Part shown: one piece after another, positions 25,447 through 34,220 of the stretch
How positions within the stretch are numbered: the stretch's first letter is position 1
Layout of the letters: the number at the start of each line of letters is the position of its first letter
Assembly: GCF_009849585.1 (NCBI RefSeq)
Contig: NZ_VCRN01000001.1
Coordinates: forward strand, 434,001-498,000
Source: Bacillus sp. ZZV12-4809
GTDB taxonomy: Bacteria > Bacillota > Bacilli > Bacillales > Cytobacillaceae
Reading direction: 5' to 3'
DNA length: 64,000 nucleotides
Notes under the pieces: model-generated
Databases searched by the model: none
Seen by the model: only the letters and a program-made list of their open reading frames with translations
What the model was told of the DNA's origin: nothing
Program-made: the position numbers and the translations under genes

Positions 25447-26340
25447 TTAATCTCCACCCCCGCCGCAGCTTGAGCATGAGCTGCAGGATGAGGAGCTGCA
25501 GGAACTGCAGGAGCTGCCCGAACCGCAGCTTGTACAGCTTGATGAAATCTTGCTGCTGATCTTCATGTAACTGGCAAATTCGTCATAATGAAAATAGGAA
25601 ACAGATAAAAAAGGAACGAGCATGGCGTTATAGTTTTGCTGTTCTTTTCTTTTTCTCATCATTTCTTGTATGACCTTTCTTTCATAGCTTTTTACTTTCT
25701 TTGCCGATTTTTTCATGGCAGAAACAAGCGCGAGCACCGTATTTATATATTGGCTATCTCTCTTAAAATAGAGGTCTGCTAATTCATTTTCCGGCAAATT
25801 CTTAAAATCATCAATTATATTTTGGGGTACAGGGAATCTGTAAAACCCCTTATAAATATGGATATTTTCCTGTCTAATGAAAAAGAGCTCACCATACACC
25901 CAATCAAAAAATCCTCGCAAATCAGGTTCAGGCGACTTTTTTAGATTTGGACTATGATGAAGAGTGCTTCCCAAATATTTTTTTGAAAAGTCATCATACT
26001 CACGGGTAAACATGAGCATCTGATGCCACAGGCCGTCGACTTTTTCGCTGAACATAGGGGACTCTTTTAAAAGAGAAGTCATAATAAAGTAGCGTTTTAA
26101 ATCCAGCAGACGCCAGCTGTACTCATTTTCTTTAAGCTTAACTTCTTTCCTTACCCTCTCTTCAACGTTTCCCATATAACTGCTGCTAAGGGACTTCTCC
26201 AGATGATCACTTAGCTTTTTCAACCCTTTAACCGGTTTTATGTCTAATGACTTCGGAGATAAGCCGAATTTAAGTGAAAGCTTTTTTCGCAGACATAAAA
26301 TAGACCAGATAATCACTATAAGCAAAAGTAACCAGACCAT
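25447..26340 (-). CDS. GRDP-like membrane-anchored protein with Cys/Ser tail
   Basis: An N-terminal hydrophobic segment (VWLLLLIVIIWSILCL) anchors it. The middle holds VDGLWHQMLMFTREYDDFSKKYLG followed by LHHSP, the W-H...H-H signature of glycine-rich-domain (DUF1399-type) proteins. The C-terminus is low-complexity, with repeated SCSSC and SSC units ending CGGGGD, about ten cysteines in 30 residues. Such tails in relatives are glycine/cysteine-rich and may coordinate metal or crosslink at the surface. The W-H/H-H motif is established for the family; surface location here is inferred. ATG 26340 follows GAGGGGG. Confidence 0.72.
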   Translation of the reverse strand: MVWLLLLIVIIWSILCLRKKLSLKFGLSPKSLDIKPVKGLKKLSDHLEKSLSSSYMGNVEERVRKEVKLKENEYSWRLLDLKRYFIMTSLLKESPMFSEKVDGLWHQMLMFTREYDDFSKKYLGSTLHHSPNLKKSPEPDLRGFFDWVYGELFFIRQENIHIYKGFYRFPVPQNIIDDFKNLPENELADLYFKRDSQYINTVLALVSAMKKSAKKVKSYERKVIQEMMRKRKEQQNYNAMLVPFLSVSYFHYDEFASYMKISSKISSSCTSCGSGSSCSSCSSSSCSSCSSCGGGGD

Positions 26341-26420
26341 GTCATCCCCCCTCTTTCTACTATTACGAATTTCACCGCCGAAAGTTCCATATTTTTCAAA
26401 ATCACTATTCTTTAGCTCAA

Positions 26421-26448
26421 AAAGAAAAGGCTGCCCTGCCCGGCAGCT
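26421..26448 (-). terminator. terminator of maoC gene
   Basis: Minus strand GCTGCC/GGCAGC stem with six-base loop and CTTTTCTTTTT tail. Confidence 0.75.
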
Positions 26449-26466
26449 GCTCCATATATGTACTAT

Positions 26467-26847
26467 TTAATTTAATATCACCCCTGCGAAATTCCCTCTT
26501 AGTACTTGTTTCTTATTCTGGTTTATACAAAGGAATGATGCAGCAATAGCCATTCTATTTGAATCTTTCTCTTCATACCTATCGATCGTGACTTCACAAA
26601 GAATGGTATCTCCTGTAAATACAGGTCTCAAAAACTCAAAGTTCATCGTACGGGCCAGCACGTTTGCGTCACCGCCTATCTTGGTCGGCAGAGTCGCCGT
26701 CAATAATCCTTGTACCACAAGCCTCCCCTGTTCATCCGGTGTTATATGGTGAATACCTGCATCCCCCGATATCCCTGTAAATAATTCAACATCCCTCTTT
26801 GTAAAGGTCCGTTCAAACGAAATGACCTCTCCAACTTTTAATGGCAT
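26467..26847 (-). CDS. MaoC-like hot-dog-fold dehydratase
   Basis: The protein shows FTKRDVELFTGISGDAGIHHI, where the D and H of the hydratase-2 motif are kept, and GDTILCEVTIDR of the second half of the hot-dog fold. MaoC/PhaJ-like enzymes hydrate trans-2-enoyl-CoA. ATG 26847 (MPLKVGEV) follows GGGAGA; five extra in-frame codons upstream are unlikely to be used. It lies 24 bases from the GNAT gene and may be co-transcribed with it. Confidence 0.85.
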   Translation of the reverse strand: MPLKVGEVISFERTFTKRDVELFTGISGDAGIHHITPDEQGRLVVQGLLTATLPTKIGGDANVLARTMNFEFLRPVFTGDTILCEVTIDRYEEKDSNRMAIAASFLCINQNKKQVLRGNFAGVILN

Positions 26848-26871
26848 AAAAATCTCCCTCAATATTTGTTT

Positions 26872-27351
26872 TTAGTTCAAAACCTTTTCCATTTCAATTT
26901 CATCTCTGATCGGGATACCATCGTTCCCAATTAAGGGTATACCGGGTTTTATCTTTCTTGCTTCCATCACGGCATTATGAATAATTCTGGACATGATAAA
27001 TCCCCGTTTTTGATAAAACTTTAAAGCTAATAAATTATCATTTGTAGTTATAAGTTTAATGATTTTACAATTTTTCTTTTTAGCAAAATACTCGACTTCC
27101 TGAACTAACGTTGTTCCAATCCCCTTGCCTTCTTCCGTACTGTCTAAAGATATAATTTCACATTCCATATCTTTAATTATGTAAGTAATTAAGCCAATGA
27201 TTTTATCTTCTTCATTTAGAACAGCAAATCCATCTAATACACTGCAATCATAGATGCCGCTGGAAATAACCATTTCCGTGCTCCCCCAATGCAGCTTAAA
27301 AAACTCTATTATCTTATCTTTCGGTACATCCTCAACTGTGAAAATATTCAT
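26872..27351 (-). CDS. GNAT acetyltransferase
   Basis: Beta4 and the CoA loop appear as EIISLDSTEEGKGIGTTLVQEV, followed by LLALKFYQKRGF, typical of GNAT enzymes. The C-terminal MEARKIKPGIPLIGNDGIPIRDEIE matches a group of small Bacillus acetyltransferases of unknown substrate. ATG 27351 follows AAGGTGG. Confidence 0.85.
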   Translation of the reverse strand: MNIFTVEDVPKDKIIEFFKLHWGSTEMVISSGIYDCSVLDGFAVLNEEDKIIGLITYIIKDMECEIISLDSTEEGKGIGTTLVQEVEYFAKKKNCKIIKLITTNDNLLALKFYQKRGFIMSRIIHNAVMEARKIKPGIPLIGNDGIPIRDEIEMEKVLN

Positions 27352-27523
27352 TTTAGCCACCTTAATTTTATAAATTCTATATTAATTATCTTAAATGGCC
27401 CTCCAGTTAACAACCTTTTTATTCCATTTCACTTAGAAAATTAAACCAATTTCCCTTTAGCAAAAAAGTGCTCTAATGTTAGAATAGTTTTAATGGTATA
27501 TTTTTGGAAATGGGGTCAAGGGT

Positions 27524-28303
27524 ATGGAGGACGTTATATTAGAAATTAATGATCTGAGAAAGAGCTATGGTTCGAAGTCCGTTCTCAACGGTGTTTCTTT
27601 TGGGGTAAAACGCGGGGAAATCATCGGGTATATCGGTCCGAATGGCGCTGGAAAGAGCACTACTGTCAAAATCATGCTTGGCATTGATGATGACTATTCA
27701 GGACAAGTCAAAATCTTTGGCAAGGATATATCCGATAAAGATATCGAGTATAAAAGAAAAATTGGATATGTTCCGGAAATCGCTGAAGTATACGATAATT
27801 TAACCGGCCAGGAATACTTAACCTTTGTTGGCGAGTTGTATGGGCTTGATGCCGATCTTGCCGCCAGCAAAGCAAAAAGTCTGATGGAGCTATTCGGCAT
27901 AGGGGAAGTCTATCATTCACGGATCGCTTCTTATTCAAAAGGAATGCGCCAAAAGCTGCTCATTATTTCTAGCCTGCTGCATAATCCGGAACTTCTGTTT
28001 TTCGATGAACCCATCAATGGCCTGGATGCAAATAGTGTCATGATATTTAAAGAAATCATGGCCCAGCTGGCCGAACAGGGAAAAACGATCTTTTATTCAT
28101 CACATATCATGGATGTGGTCGAAAAAATAAGCAGCCGCATTATTCTCCTGCATGATGGGAGAATCGCAGCAGACGGTACTTTTGAAGAGCTAAAGCAGCA
28201 AAATACGGAAGGTTCACTCGAACAGATCTTCAATCAGCTTACGGGATTCAGTGAACATAAGGAACTTGGAGCCCGATTTGTGTCGGCTGTAAGGGAGATG
28301 TAG
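27524..28303 (+). CDS. ABC transporter ATP-binding protein
   Basis: Walker A GYIGPNGAGKSTTV, signature SYSKGMRQKLL, and Walker B LLFFDEPINGLD are all intact in a 259-residue ATPase of the ABC-2 (multidrug/bacteriocin export) type. The start (ATG 27524) follows AAGGGT. Its permease begins three bases after the stop, so the two form one operon. Cargo is not deducible. Confidence 0.93.
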   Translation: MEDVILEINDLRKSYGSKSVLNGVSFGVKRGEIIGYIGPNGAGKSTTVKIMLGIDDDYSGQVKIFGKDISDKDIEYKRKIGYVPEIAEVYDNLTGQEYLTFVGELYGLDADLAASKAKSLMELFGIGEVYHSRIASYSKGMRQKLLIISSLLHNPELLFFDEPINGLDANSVMIFKEIMAQLAEQGKTIFYSSHIMDVVEKISSRIILLHDGRIAADGTFEELKQQNTEGSLEQIFNQLTGFSEHKELGARFVSAVREM

Positions 28304-28305
28304 GG

Positions 28306-29952
28306 ATGCAGAACTATCGCACTCTTAAACTATTGGATCGTTTTGAGCGGATTTTTACCAGCTTTGGAGTAGATTACAAGGTTATGAGGAGACTCCTGCA
28401 GGTAAAGCTGACGATGGATGGGCGGCGTGTGCCCACCATTTTCTCACAGAATGCCAAAAAAGATAACAAAGAAAAGAACAATCAGTATATAAAATCTTTA
28501 TGGATTTACGTTTTGTTTGGCCTGTTTTTAATTCCATTTGTGCTTATTGGGGACAATTATCTTTTCCAGATGAGCCTCTTTTATGGGGTGTTCACCTTTT
28601 TTGTCATGACCTCCATAATTTCCGATTTCTCTTCGGTTTTATTGGATATCCGGGATCGGAATATTCTGTTTCCAAAGCCGGTCAGCCGAAAAACAATCAG
28701 CACGGCAAAAATGGTCCATGTAACGATTTATCTTTTTTTCCTTACTATAGCACTTGCGGGAATTCCCTTAATCGTGGGACTTTTCAAGAATGGAATCTTA
28801 TTTTTTCTAGTGGCTGCTGTTCACATCATCCTGATCGACCTATTGGTTGTTGGCTTAACTGCGCTCATCTATCTATCGATTTTGCGGTTTTTTGATGGGG
28901 AAAAATTAAAAGATATCATCAACTATGTTCAAATCGGGCTGTCTCTGATGATCATGGTAGGCTATCAATTGCTGATTCGCTCCTTTGAGTTTATTAACTT
29001 AACGATTTCACTTCAGCCAAAGTGGTGGCAGGTATTCATTTTTCCGATGTGGTTTGGGGCTAATATGGAAATGCTGATGAAGGGTCGTTTCGAGCCATTT
29101 TATCTCCTCTTCTCAGCATTAGCAATCCTCACTCCCATCCTGTCTATCTGGATATATATGAAATTTACAGGCACCTTTGAGCAGAACCTGCAAAAGCTTG
29201 CTTATCATGGAAAAGCCAAAGAACCAAGGCGGAGAAAAGCAGGGGAAATGCTTCTTAGCCTCATTTGCCGCTCGCCCGAGGAGAGAGCCTTTTTCCGCTT
29301 TGCCGGCAGCATGATGAAAAATGAACGGGACTTTAAACTAAAGGCCTATCCATCCCTTGGTTTTTCCATTGTGATTCCGTTTATTTTTATTATGAATGTT
29401 CTCAGGGATGACTTCGGCCAATTATCAGACAGCAAGTCCTATTTAACGATATACTTTAGCTTGATCACTATTCCGACCATCATGATTCTTCTAAAGTATT
29501 CAGGAAAATATAAGGGTGCCTTTGTCTACCGGGTTGCTCCGCTCAAACAGCTGAATCCGGTATTCAGCGGTACCATCAAGGCATTTATCTTCAAGTTATA
29601 TCTGCCTGTCTACCTTCTTCTTAGTGTTCTATTTCTTTTCCTGTTCGGAGCAAGGATTCTGCCGGACCTTATCGCCTTATTTATTAGTGCCTGTCTATAT
29701 GCAGTTCTTTGTTTTATGGCATTAAAGAAAGCCCTGCCCTTCTCGGAGTCTTTTGATGACTACAACCAAAACGGCAGCACTGCCATTATCTTTGGATTGA
29801 TGTTTTTGGCAGCTTTATTTGCCGGGCTGCATTTCGCCAGCACTTTCCTGCCATATGGGATTTATCTATATTTGGGGATTGGCTTCATTTGTCTCGTGAC
29901 TATTTGGAGGCCGGCTTTCAATGTTTCTTGGGAGCGGATTATCAAAGGATGA
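28306..29952 (+). CDS. ABC transporter permease
   Basis: A 548-residue membrane protein with about 12 hydrophobic segments arranged as two halves around a hydrophilic loop (about residues 290-350). The sequence DRNILFPKPVSRKTISTAKM resembles the coupling region of large single-gene ABC exporter permeases found in Bacillus. It is directly downstream of the ATPase gene, and a terminator follows at 29984. It resembles ABC-2-type exporters rather than importers; the substrate is unknown. Confidence 0.85.
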   Translation: MQNYRTLKLLDRFERIFTSFGVDYKVMRRLLQVKLTMDGRRVPTIFSQNAKKDNKEKNNQYIKSLWIYVLFGLFLIPFVLIGDNYLFQMSLFYGVFTFFVMTSIISDFSSVLLDIRDRNILFPKPVSRKTISTAKMVHVTIYLFFLTIALAGIPLIVGLFKNGILFFLVAAVHIILIDLLVVGLTALIYLSILRFFDGEKLKDIINYVQIGLSLMIMVGYQLLIRSFEFINLTISLQPKWWQVFIFPMWFGANMEMLMKGRFEPFYLLFSALAILTPILSIWIYMKFTGTFEQNLQKLAYHGKAKEPRRRKAGEMLLSLICRSPEERAFFRFAGSMMKNERDFKLKAYPSLGFSIVIPFIFIMNVLRDDFGQLSDSKSYLTIYFSLITIPTIMILLKYSGKYKGAFVYRVAPLKQLNPVFSGTIKAFIFKLYLPVYLLLSVLFLFLFGARILPDLIALFISACLYAVLCFMALKKALPFSESFDDYNQNGSTAIIFGLMFLAALFAGLHFASTFLPYGIYLYLGIGFICLVTIWRPAFNVSWERIIKG

Positions 29953-29983
29953 TGCCAGACATACTATTACAGTTTCAAAAATT

Positions 29984-30010
29984 ACGCCGCCATTATAGGC
30001 GGCTCTTTTT
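29984..30010 (+). terminator. terminator of ABC operon
   Basis: GCCGCC-ATTATA-GGCGGC followed by TCTTTTT. Confidence 0.88.
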
Positions 30011-30035
30011 GCATTCAACTGGAGCAACTAAAAAT

Positions 30036-30058
30036 AGACATCCTTCAACAGGATGTCT
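30036..30058 (-). terminator. terminator of modAB
   Basis: Minus strand AGACATCCT-GTTG-AAGGATGTCT then ATTTTT, two bases past the modB stop. Confidence 0.88.
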
Positions 30059-30060
30059 TC

Positions 30061-30717
30061 TTATGTTTTAATCAGCTGAACAAAAACCAGCATGATAAAA
30101 GATATTCCTATCATACACGCCACCCATAGCCAGGCCATCTCCATATTGCCTGAATCAATGGCTACATAAATAGCAGTTGGAATCGTTTGTGTTTTTCCAG
30201 GGATATTGCCGGCAAACATTAAAGTCGCACCGAATTCCCCCAGGGCTCTGGCAAAGCTCAGTATGCCGCCTGAAATAATGGCCTTATAGGAAAGGGGGAT
30301 CGTGATATTCGTGAATAACTGAAAGGCATTCGCCCCATCTACCCTAGCGGCATTTTCAATGTCACGATCAATCGCTTCAAAGCCTGTCTTGGCAGACTGA
30401 TACATAAGTGGAAAGGCGACAACCGTCGAAGCAATAACAGCAGCCCACCATGTAAACATAATTGGCTGTTTAAAGATAAGCTCAATGAACCGGCCTGCAA
30501 AACTATTTCTTCCAAAAATAACAATCAGCAAAAATCCTACAACAGATGGGGGTAATACTAACGGCAAAAGGAAGGCGGTCTCAGCAATGGCTTTCCCTTT
30601 AAATCTTTTATTCGCCATGCTCTTTCCTATGATAACGCCCAAAATAATTGCCAATACTCCTGATACAGCTGCAACTTCAGCAGATAATAAGACTGGTGAC
30701 CAAAAATCAGTAGCCAT
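30061..30717 (-). CDS. modB: molybdate ABC transporter permease
   Basis: 218 residues with five or six transmembrane helices and the EAA-type cytoplasmic loop seen as ENAARVDGANAFQLFTNITIPLS. The segment ARALGEFGATLMFAGNIPGKTQTIPTAIY is characteristic of ModB. The gene follows modA by four bases. No modC ATPase gene is adjacent, so the ATPase must come from elsewhere. Confidence 0.92.
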   Translation of the reverse strand: MATDFWSPVLLSAEVAAVSGVLAIILGVIIGKSMANKRFKGKAIAETAFLLPLVLPPSVVGFLLIVIFGRNSFAGRFIELIFKQPIMFTWWAAVIASTVVAFPLMYQSAKTGFEAIDRDIENAARVDGANAFQLFTNITIPLSYKAIISGGILSFARALGEFGATLMFAGNIPGKTQTIPTAIYVAIDSGNMEMAWLWVACMIGISFIMLVFVQLIKT

Positions 30718-30721
30718 ATCC

Positions 30722-31531
30722 TTATTTCAGCCCTTTAAATCCATACTCTTCAAATATACTCATTGATTCTTCGTTTTGAAGAAAATCATAAAAAAGCTTG
30801 GCTTCCTCCGGATGACTCGTATCCTTAATTACACCCAAAGGATAAATAATAGGACCATGAGTATTTTCATCTGCTGTGTCCACAATATCCACATTGTCAG
30901 AAATGAGTGCATCTGTTTTATAGACAATTCCGGCATCCACATTATTGGTCTCTACATATGTAAGGACTTGGCGGACGTCTTTGGCATACACCACTTTTTC
31001 TTTGAGGCCGTTCCAAATATTCATGTTTTTTAATGATTCCTTAGAATATTTCCCCGCAGGAACCGACTCCGGTGTACCGATGGACAACCTATCTGCTTTT
31101 GACAGATCTTGAAACGATTTGATTTTCGCCGCTGAATCCTTGGGCACCACTAAAACAAGCTGATTCCCGACCAAATCAATTCCATTCTTTTCTTCCATCA
31201 GTCCATCCTTTACTAATTGATCAAACTTATCCTCTGAAGCTGAAAAGAACAGATCAGCGGGTGCTCCCTGCGAAATTTGCTGCTGAAGAGAGCCTGAAGC
31301 TCCAAAATTAAAGTTTACATGCACATTAGGGTGTTCTTTTTCAAAGCTTGCTTTGATATCTGATAGGGCATCCTGCAGGCTTGCTGCTGCTGAAATCGTC
31401 AATTCCACTTTCTCTTCAGCTTCATCCTGCTTCACTTCTTCTGTATTTTTAGACTGGCCACTGTTTGAACATCCGGCCAATAATAAAAAAAGGACCATTG
31501 ATGAAAGAAATAACAGGGAATTCTTTTTCAT
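30722..31531 (-). CDS. modA: molybdate-binding lipoprotein
   Basis: A lipoprotein signal with lipobox LAGC is followed by the ModA fold: LTISAAASLQDALSDI (oxyanion-binding serines), NFGASGSLQQQISQGAPADLFFSA, and NNVDAGIVYKTDAL. ModA captures molybdate or tungstate outside the membrane. AAGGAA-type site precedes ATG 31531. Operon with modB. Confidence 0.93.
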   Translation of the reverse strand: MKKNSLLFLSSMVLFLLLAGCSNSGQSKNTEEVKQDEAEEKVELTISAAASLQDALSDIKASFEKEHPNVHVNFNFGASGSLQQQISQGAPADLFFSASEDKFDQLVKDGLMEEKNGIDLVGNQLVLVVPKDSAAKIKSFQDLSKADRLSIGTPESVPAGKYSKESLKNMNIWNGLKEKVVYAKDVRQVLTYVETNNVDAGIVYKTDALISDNVDIVDTADENTHGPIIYPLGVIKDTSHPEEAKLFYDFLQNEESMSIFEEYGFKGLK

Positions 31532-31739
31532 TATGTATCACCTTCTCTGAATAGGGATATCTAGTAATAATTAATTATAACTACTTATAGGGATACTGGC
31601 GAATATTTAATTAGCTAGTAAATACAAAGAGACGCGTTCCTTTACAAACGCGCCTGCTAGTATTAAAAACAATATTCAGCAAGAAACACGCCGATTGGCA
31701 TCAGCTTCTATCGCATGGAATTCTTCCCTCAAGACAACC

Positions 31740-32306
31740 CTACACCCTCAGCGAGCCGCGGAATCCCCTTGCAGCATAGTAGGAGTCGGCTCCATTGTGA
31801 TACACAAAGACCGAGTCGTAGCGGCGGTCACAGAAGAGAGCCCCGCCAAGTTTTCTAATATGAGCGGGTGTCTGTACCCAGCTCGATGTCTTCTTATCAA
31901 AAGCTTCAAGCTCCTGGAGCTCCCGGTATTGCTCTTCTGTTAAAAGTTCAATGCCCATGGCAGCTGCCATATCCATCGCACTGTTTTCCGGCTTATGCTT
32001 TTTCCTTGCCTCCAGTGCTTCACGATCGTAACAAACACTCCTGCGGCCTTTTGGACTTTCTGCTGCACAATCATAAAATATGTATTCAGCCGCCTGTTCA
32101 TCATACCCGGCAACATCCGGTTCGCCGCCCGTTTCCTCCATTTCATTCAGTGACCACATTTTTTCAGGATTAGCCTCAAGCTTAGCTTCAACATCCTCCC
32201 AGTCGAGCCCTTCATGCCTGTGCATATTCTTCTCAAAACGGGCTTTCAATGTTTGCAGCAATACATCCTTCTGTTCTGGTGAAAGTTCCTTACTTCCCTT
32301 TGCCAT
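31740..32306 (-). CDS. DUF4256 protein
   Basis: A soluble 188-residue protein with LLQTLKARFEKNMHRHEGLDWEDV at the start, DCAAESPKGRRSVCYDREALEARKKHKP in the middle and GGALFCDRRYDSVFVYHNGADSYYAARGFRG at the end. This layout matches the DUF4256 family, found widely in Bacillus without an assigned activity. Likely a single gene; GGAGG lies upstream of ATG 32306. Confidence 0.85.
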   Translation of the reverse strand: MAKGSKELSPEQKDVLLQTLKARFEKNMHRHEGLDWEDVEAKLEANPEKMWSLNEMEETGGEPDVAGYDEQAAEYIFYDCAAESPKGRRSVCYDREALEARKKHKPENSAMDMAAAMGIELLTEEQYRELQELEAFDKKTSSWVQTPAHIRKLGGALFCDRRYDSVFVYHNGADSYYAARGFRGSLRV

Positions 32307-32421
32307 TTGAGTTCCTCCTTTTTTTCTCCATTATAATATAATTATGACCCTAAATGGCTAGTAGATAAAAGCCGGAACCGGATTTCTTTTCACCTATTAC
32401 CTCTTGAATCTGCTCTGACTT

Positions 32422-32510
32422 CGGACTCTAAATCGCCGGTTTCCTCTTTTTGAGTCCGGACATGAACCTCTTCCAACTCTGCCCCGACGATTTCCCGTTC
32501 ATGTGTCCGG
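32422..32510. repeat. REP-like palindromic element
   Basis: Nested inverted repeats: CGGACTC (32422-32428) with GAGTCCG (32452-32458), and GTCCGGACATGAAC (32453-32466) with GTTCATGTGTCCGG (32497-32510), the latter offset by a two-base bulge. The style resembles the short intergenic CCGGACA/CATGAAC repeats scattered in Bacillus genomes. The 86-codon frame over it (RTHERE, VRTQKEE) is a consequence of the repeats. Confidence 0.5.
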
Positions 32511-32531
32511 CCCCGAACTATCTCGCTCCAT

Positions 32532-32571
32532 AAAAAAAACACTAACAAACGAATACATTTGTTAGTGTTTT
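32532..32571. terminator. terminator of gltP
   Basis: AAAACACTAACAAA and TTTGTTAGTGTTTT pair perfectly. Confidence 0.92.
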
Positions 32572-32579
32572 CTAATCTA

Positions 32580-33845
32580 TTATGAAGCTTGCTGTTCAAA
32601 TCTTTTTTCAGCTGGTGGGTTAAATTGCCCTTCCCACTTCGCAATAACAATTGCTGCCAGTGAGTTCCCTACTACGTTAACCGCTGTGCGGCCCATGTCA
32701 AGGATACGGTCAATTCCCGCAATAAAGGCCAGGCCTTCTGCAGGCAATCCAATGGTGCTGAATGTTGCCAAAAGCACAACAAAGGATACGCCAGGTACGC
32801 CCGCCATCCCTTTCGATGTAACCATCAGCACTAACATTAACGTAATTTGCTGTCCGATGCTTAATTCGATCCCAAACATTTGGGCAATAAATAAAGAGGC
32901 AATCGCCTGATATAAAACAGATCCATCCAGGTTAAAAGAGTAGCCTGTTGGAATAACGAATGAAGCAATATGTTTCGGGCTTCCCGCTTTCTCCATTTTG
33001 TCCATGATTCTAGGAAGAACGGTTTCTGAGCTTGCTGTGGAAAATGCCAAAATTAATTCTTCTTTGATCATCTTTAATAATTTAAAGATGCTGAACCCGA
33101 CAATTTTCGCCATCACTCCCAGTACAACAAGAACAAAGAAAATCATAGCTCCATATACAGTGAGCGCAAGCTTGCCTAATGGAATCAGTGAGGCGAAACC
33201 GTACTTGGAAATCGTGACACCAATTAAGGCAAATACCCCGATCGGCGCATACTTCATAAATAGGTTAGTTACATAGAACATCGCTTTAGCCGTACCTTCA
33301 AAAAATCTCAGAACTGGCTTTCCCAGATCTCCAATGGCTGCAATTCCAAGTCCAAATACAACAGCAAAGAAGATAATTGCCAGCATATCGCCTTCAACCA
33401 TGGCTTGTACAGGGTTAGTAGGCACAATATGCAAAAACGTATCCGCTACAGACTTGCCTTCCTGCTCTTTATTGGTTTCGACATAATTTGAAATGTCACT
33501 TTGCTGCAGGCTGTCCATATTCAGGCCTGCACCAGGCTGTAACAGGTTTCCGGCAACTAAGCCAACTACAATGGCAACCAATGTCATACCGATAAAATAG
33601 GCCAATGATTTACCGCCAAGCTTACCAACGGATTTAATATCTCCTACACCAGCAATGGCAACGATAATTGTGGATAGTACAATAGGAACCACAATCATTT
33701 TAATTAAACGGATGAACACATCACCAAAGGGCTGTAAGAAACTTTGCGCCGATTCATTACCGTAAAAAATTCCGCCAACCACAATCCCCAAAACAAGGCC
33801 AATAAAGATTTGAGTGGCTAAACTTAATTTAAATTTTTTCATCAA
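32580..33845 (-). CDS. gltP: glutamate/aspartate:cation symporter (DAACS family)
   Basis: 421 residues with the family hallmarks: AFSTASSETVLPRIMDKM (hairpin-1 serine-rich tip), GYSFNLDGSVLYQAIA (TM7 cation site), TSKGMAGVPGVSF (hairpin-2) and DMGRTAVNVVGNSLAAI (TM8 substrate site). These define dicarboxylate/amino acid symporters such as GltP and GltT. Substrate is probably L-glutamate or aspartate, and H+ versus Na+ coupling is unresolved. Its long leader holds a c-di-AMP riboswitch and a terminator, which ties amino-acid uptake to osmotic signalling. Confidence 0.92.
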   Translation of the reverse strand: MMKKFKLSLATQIFIGLVLGIVVGGIFYGNESAQSFLQPFGDVFIRLIKMIVVPIVLSTIIVAIAGVGDIKSVGKLGGKSLAYFIGMTLVAIVVGLVAGNLLQPGAGLNMDSLQQSDISNYVETNKEQEGKSVADTFLHIVPTNPVQAMVEGDMLAIIFFAVVFGLGIAAIGDLGKPVLRFFEGTAKAMFYVTNLFMKYAPIGVFALIGVTISKYGFASLIPLGKLALTVYGAMIFFVLVVLGVMAKIVGFSIFKLLKMIKEELILAFSTASSETVLPRIMDKMEKAGSPKHIASFVIPTGYSFNLDGSVLYQAIASLFIAQMFGIELSIGQQITLMLVLMVTSKGMAGVPGVSFVVLLATFSTIGLPAEGLAFIAGIDRILDMGRTAVNVVGNSLAAIVIAKWEGQFNPPAEKRFEQQAS

Positions 33846-33909
33846 TTACCCTACCTTCCTTTTTGTATTAACATGCTGCTCAGGCAAGGGAAACAAAGCT
33901 GAACTCCAT

Positions 33910-33939
33910 AAAAAAGAAAATCGACGATTGTCAATTCTC
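33910..33939 (-). terminator. attenuator terminator of the gltP leader
   Basis: Minus strand GAGAATTGAC-AATC-GTCGATTTTC forms ten pairs with two wobbles, followed by six Ts. It lies between the riboswitch and the gltP start, as expected of an OFF-switch expression platform. Confidence 0.78.
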
Positions 33940-33971
33940 CTAATTCATATAGTTTTTATGTTTCCTTTAAA

Positions 33972-34097
33972 CGCTGACGAGGTTAGCTTTCGGGTTAGGA
34001 CTATGGAAACGGTAAGCCCTTCCATTTTACTGGATTCACCCCATGCGGAAACTCCGCCGTAAATAATGGGTCCCCCGTTCTTAAAATAAGATTAAGC
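33972..34097 (-). promoter_or_regulatory. cyclic di-AMP riboswitch (ydaO/yuaA class)
   Basis: Minus strand from 34097 to 33972 shows, in order, GCTTA, ACGGGGGACCCA, TGGGGTGAATCC, AGGGCTTACC, CTAACCCG and AGCTAACCTCG with a closing CAGCG. These are the conserved blocks of ydaO-type aptamers. c-di-AMP binding normally favours the downstream terminator. Placing it before a glutamate symporter fits with the role of the nucleotide in limiting osmolyte and K+ uptake. Confidence 0.9.
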
Positions 34098-34186
34098 ATA
34101 GAACACTAAATCATTATATTATCCCAAGATAATTTTTGTAAATAGTTAAGTATTCCCGGTTGGCAGAACTTAAGTTCATTTCTAAA

Positions 34187-34220
34187 CAAAAAAGCACTTG
34201 GCTCCACCTGCGCCAAGTGC
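34187..34220 (-). terminator. terminator of DUF2500 gene
   Basis: GCACTTGGC and GCCAAGTGC pair perfectly around a loop, with six Ts on the minus strand. It is 190 bases past the stop; the sequence between holds nothing clear. Confidence 0.85.

Noticed and set aside
6021..26448. Recurring AAAAAGCTGCC...GGCAGCT hairpins (6021, 9284, 10593, 15856, 19863, 26421) as a dispersed mobile repeat
   Set aside because: Each sits just behind a minus-strand gene with a T-run in the right direction, so they are ordinary terminators with similar stems.
32390..32650. 86-codon minus-strand frame with RTHERE/VRTQKEE
   Set aside because: It is produced by the nested repeats and enters the gltP 3' end in another frame; no ribosome site.
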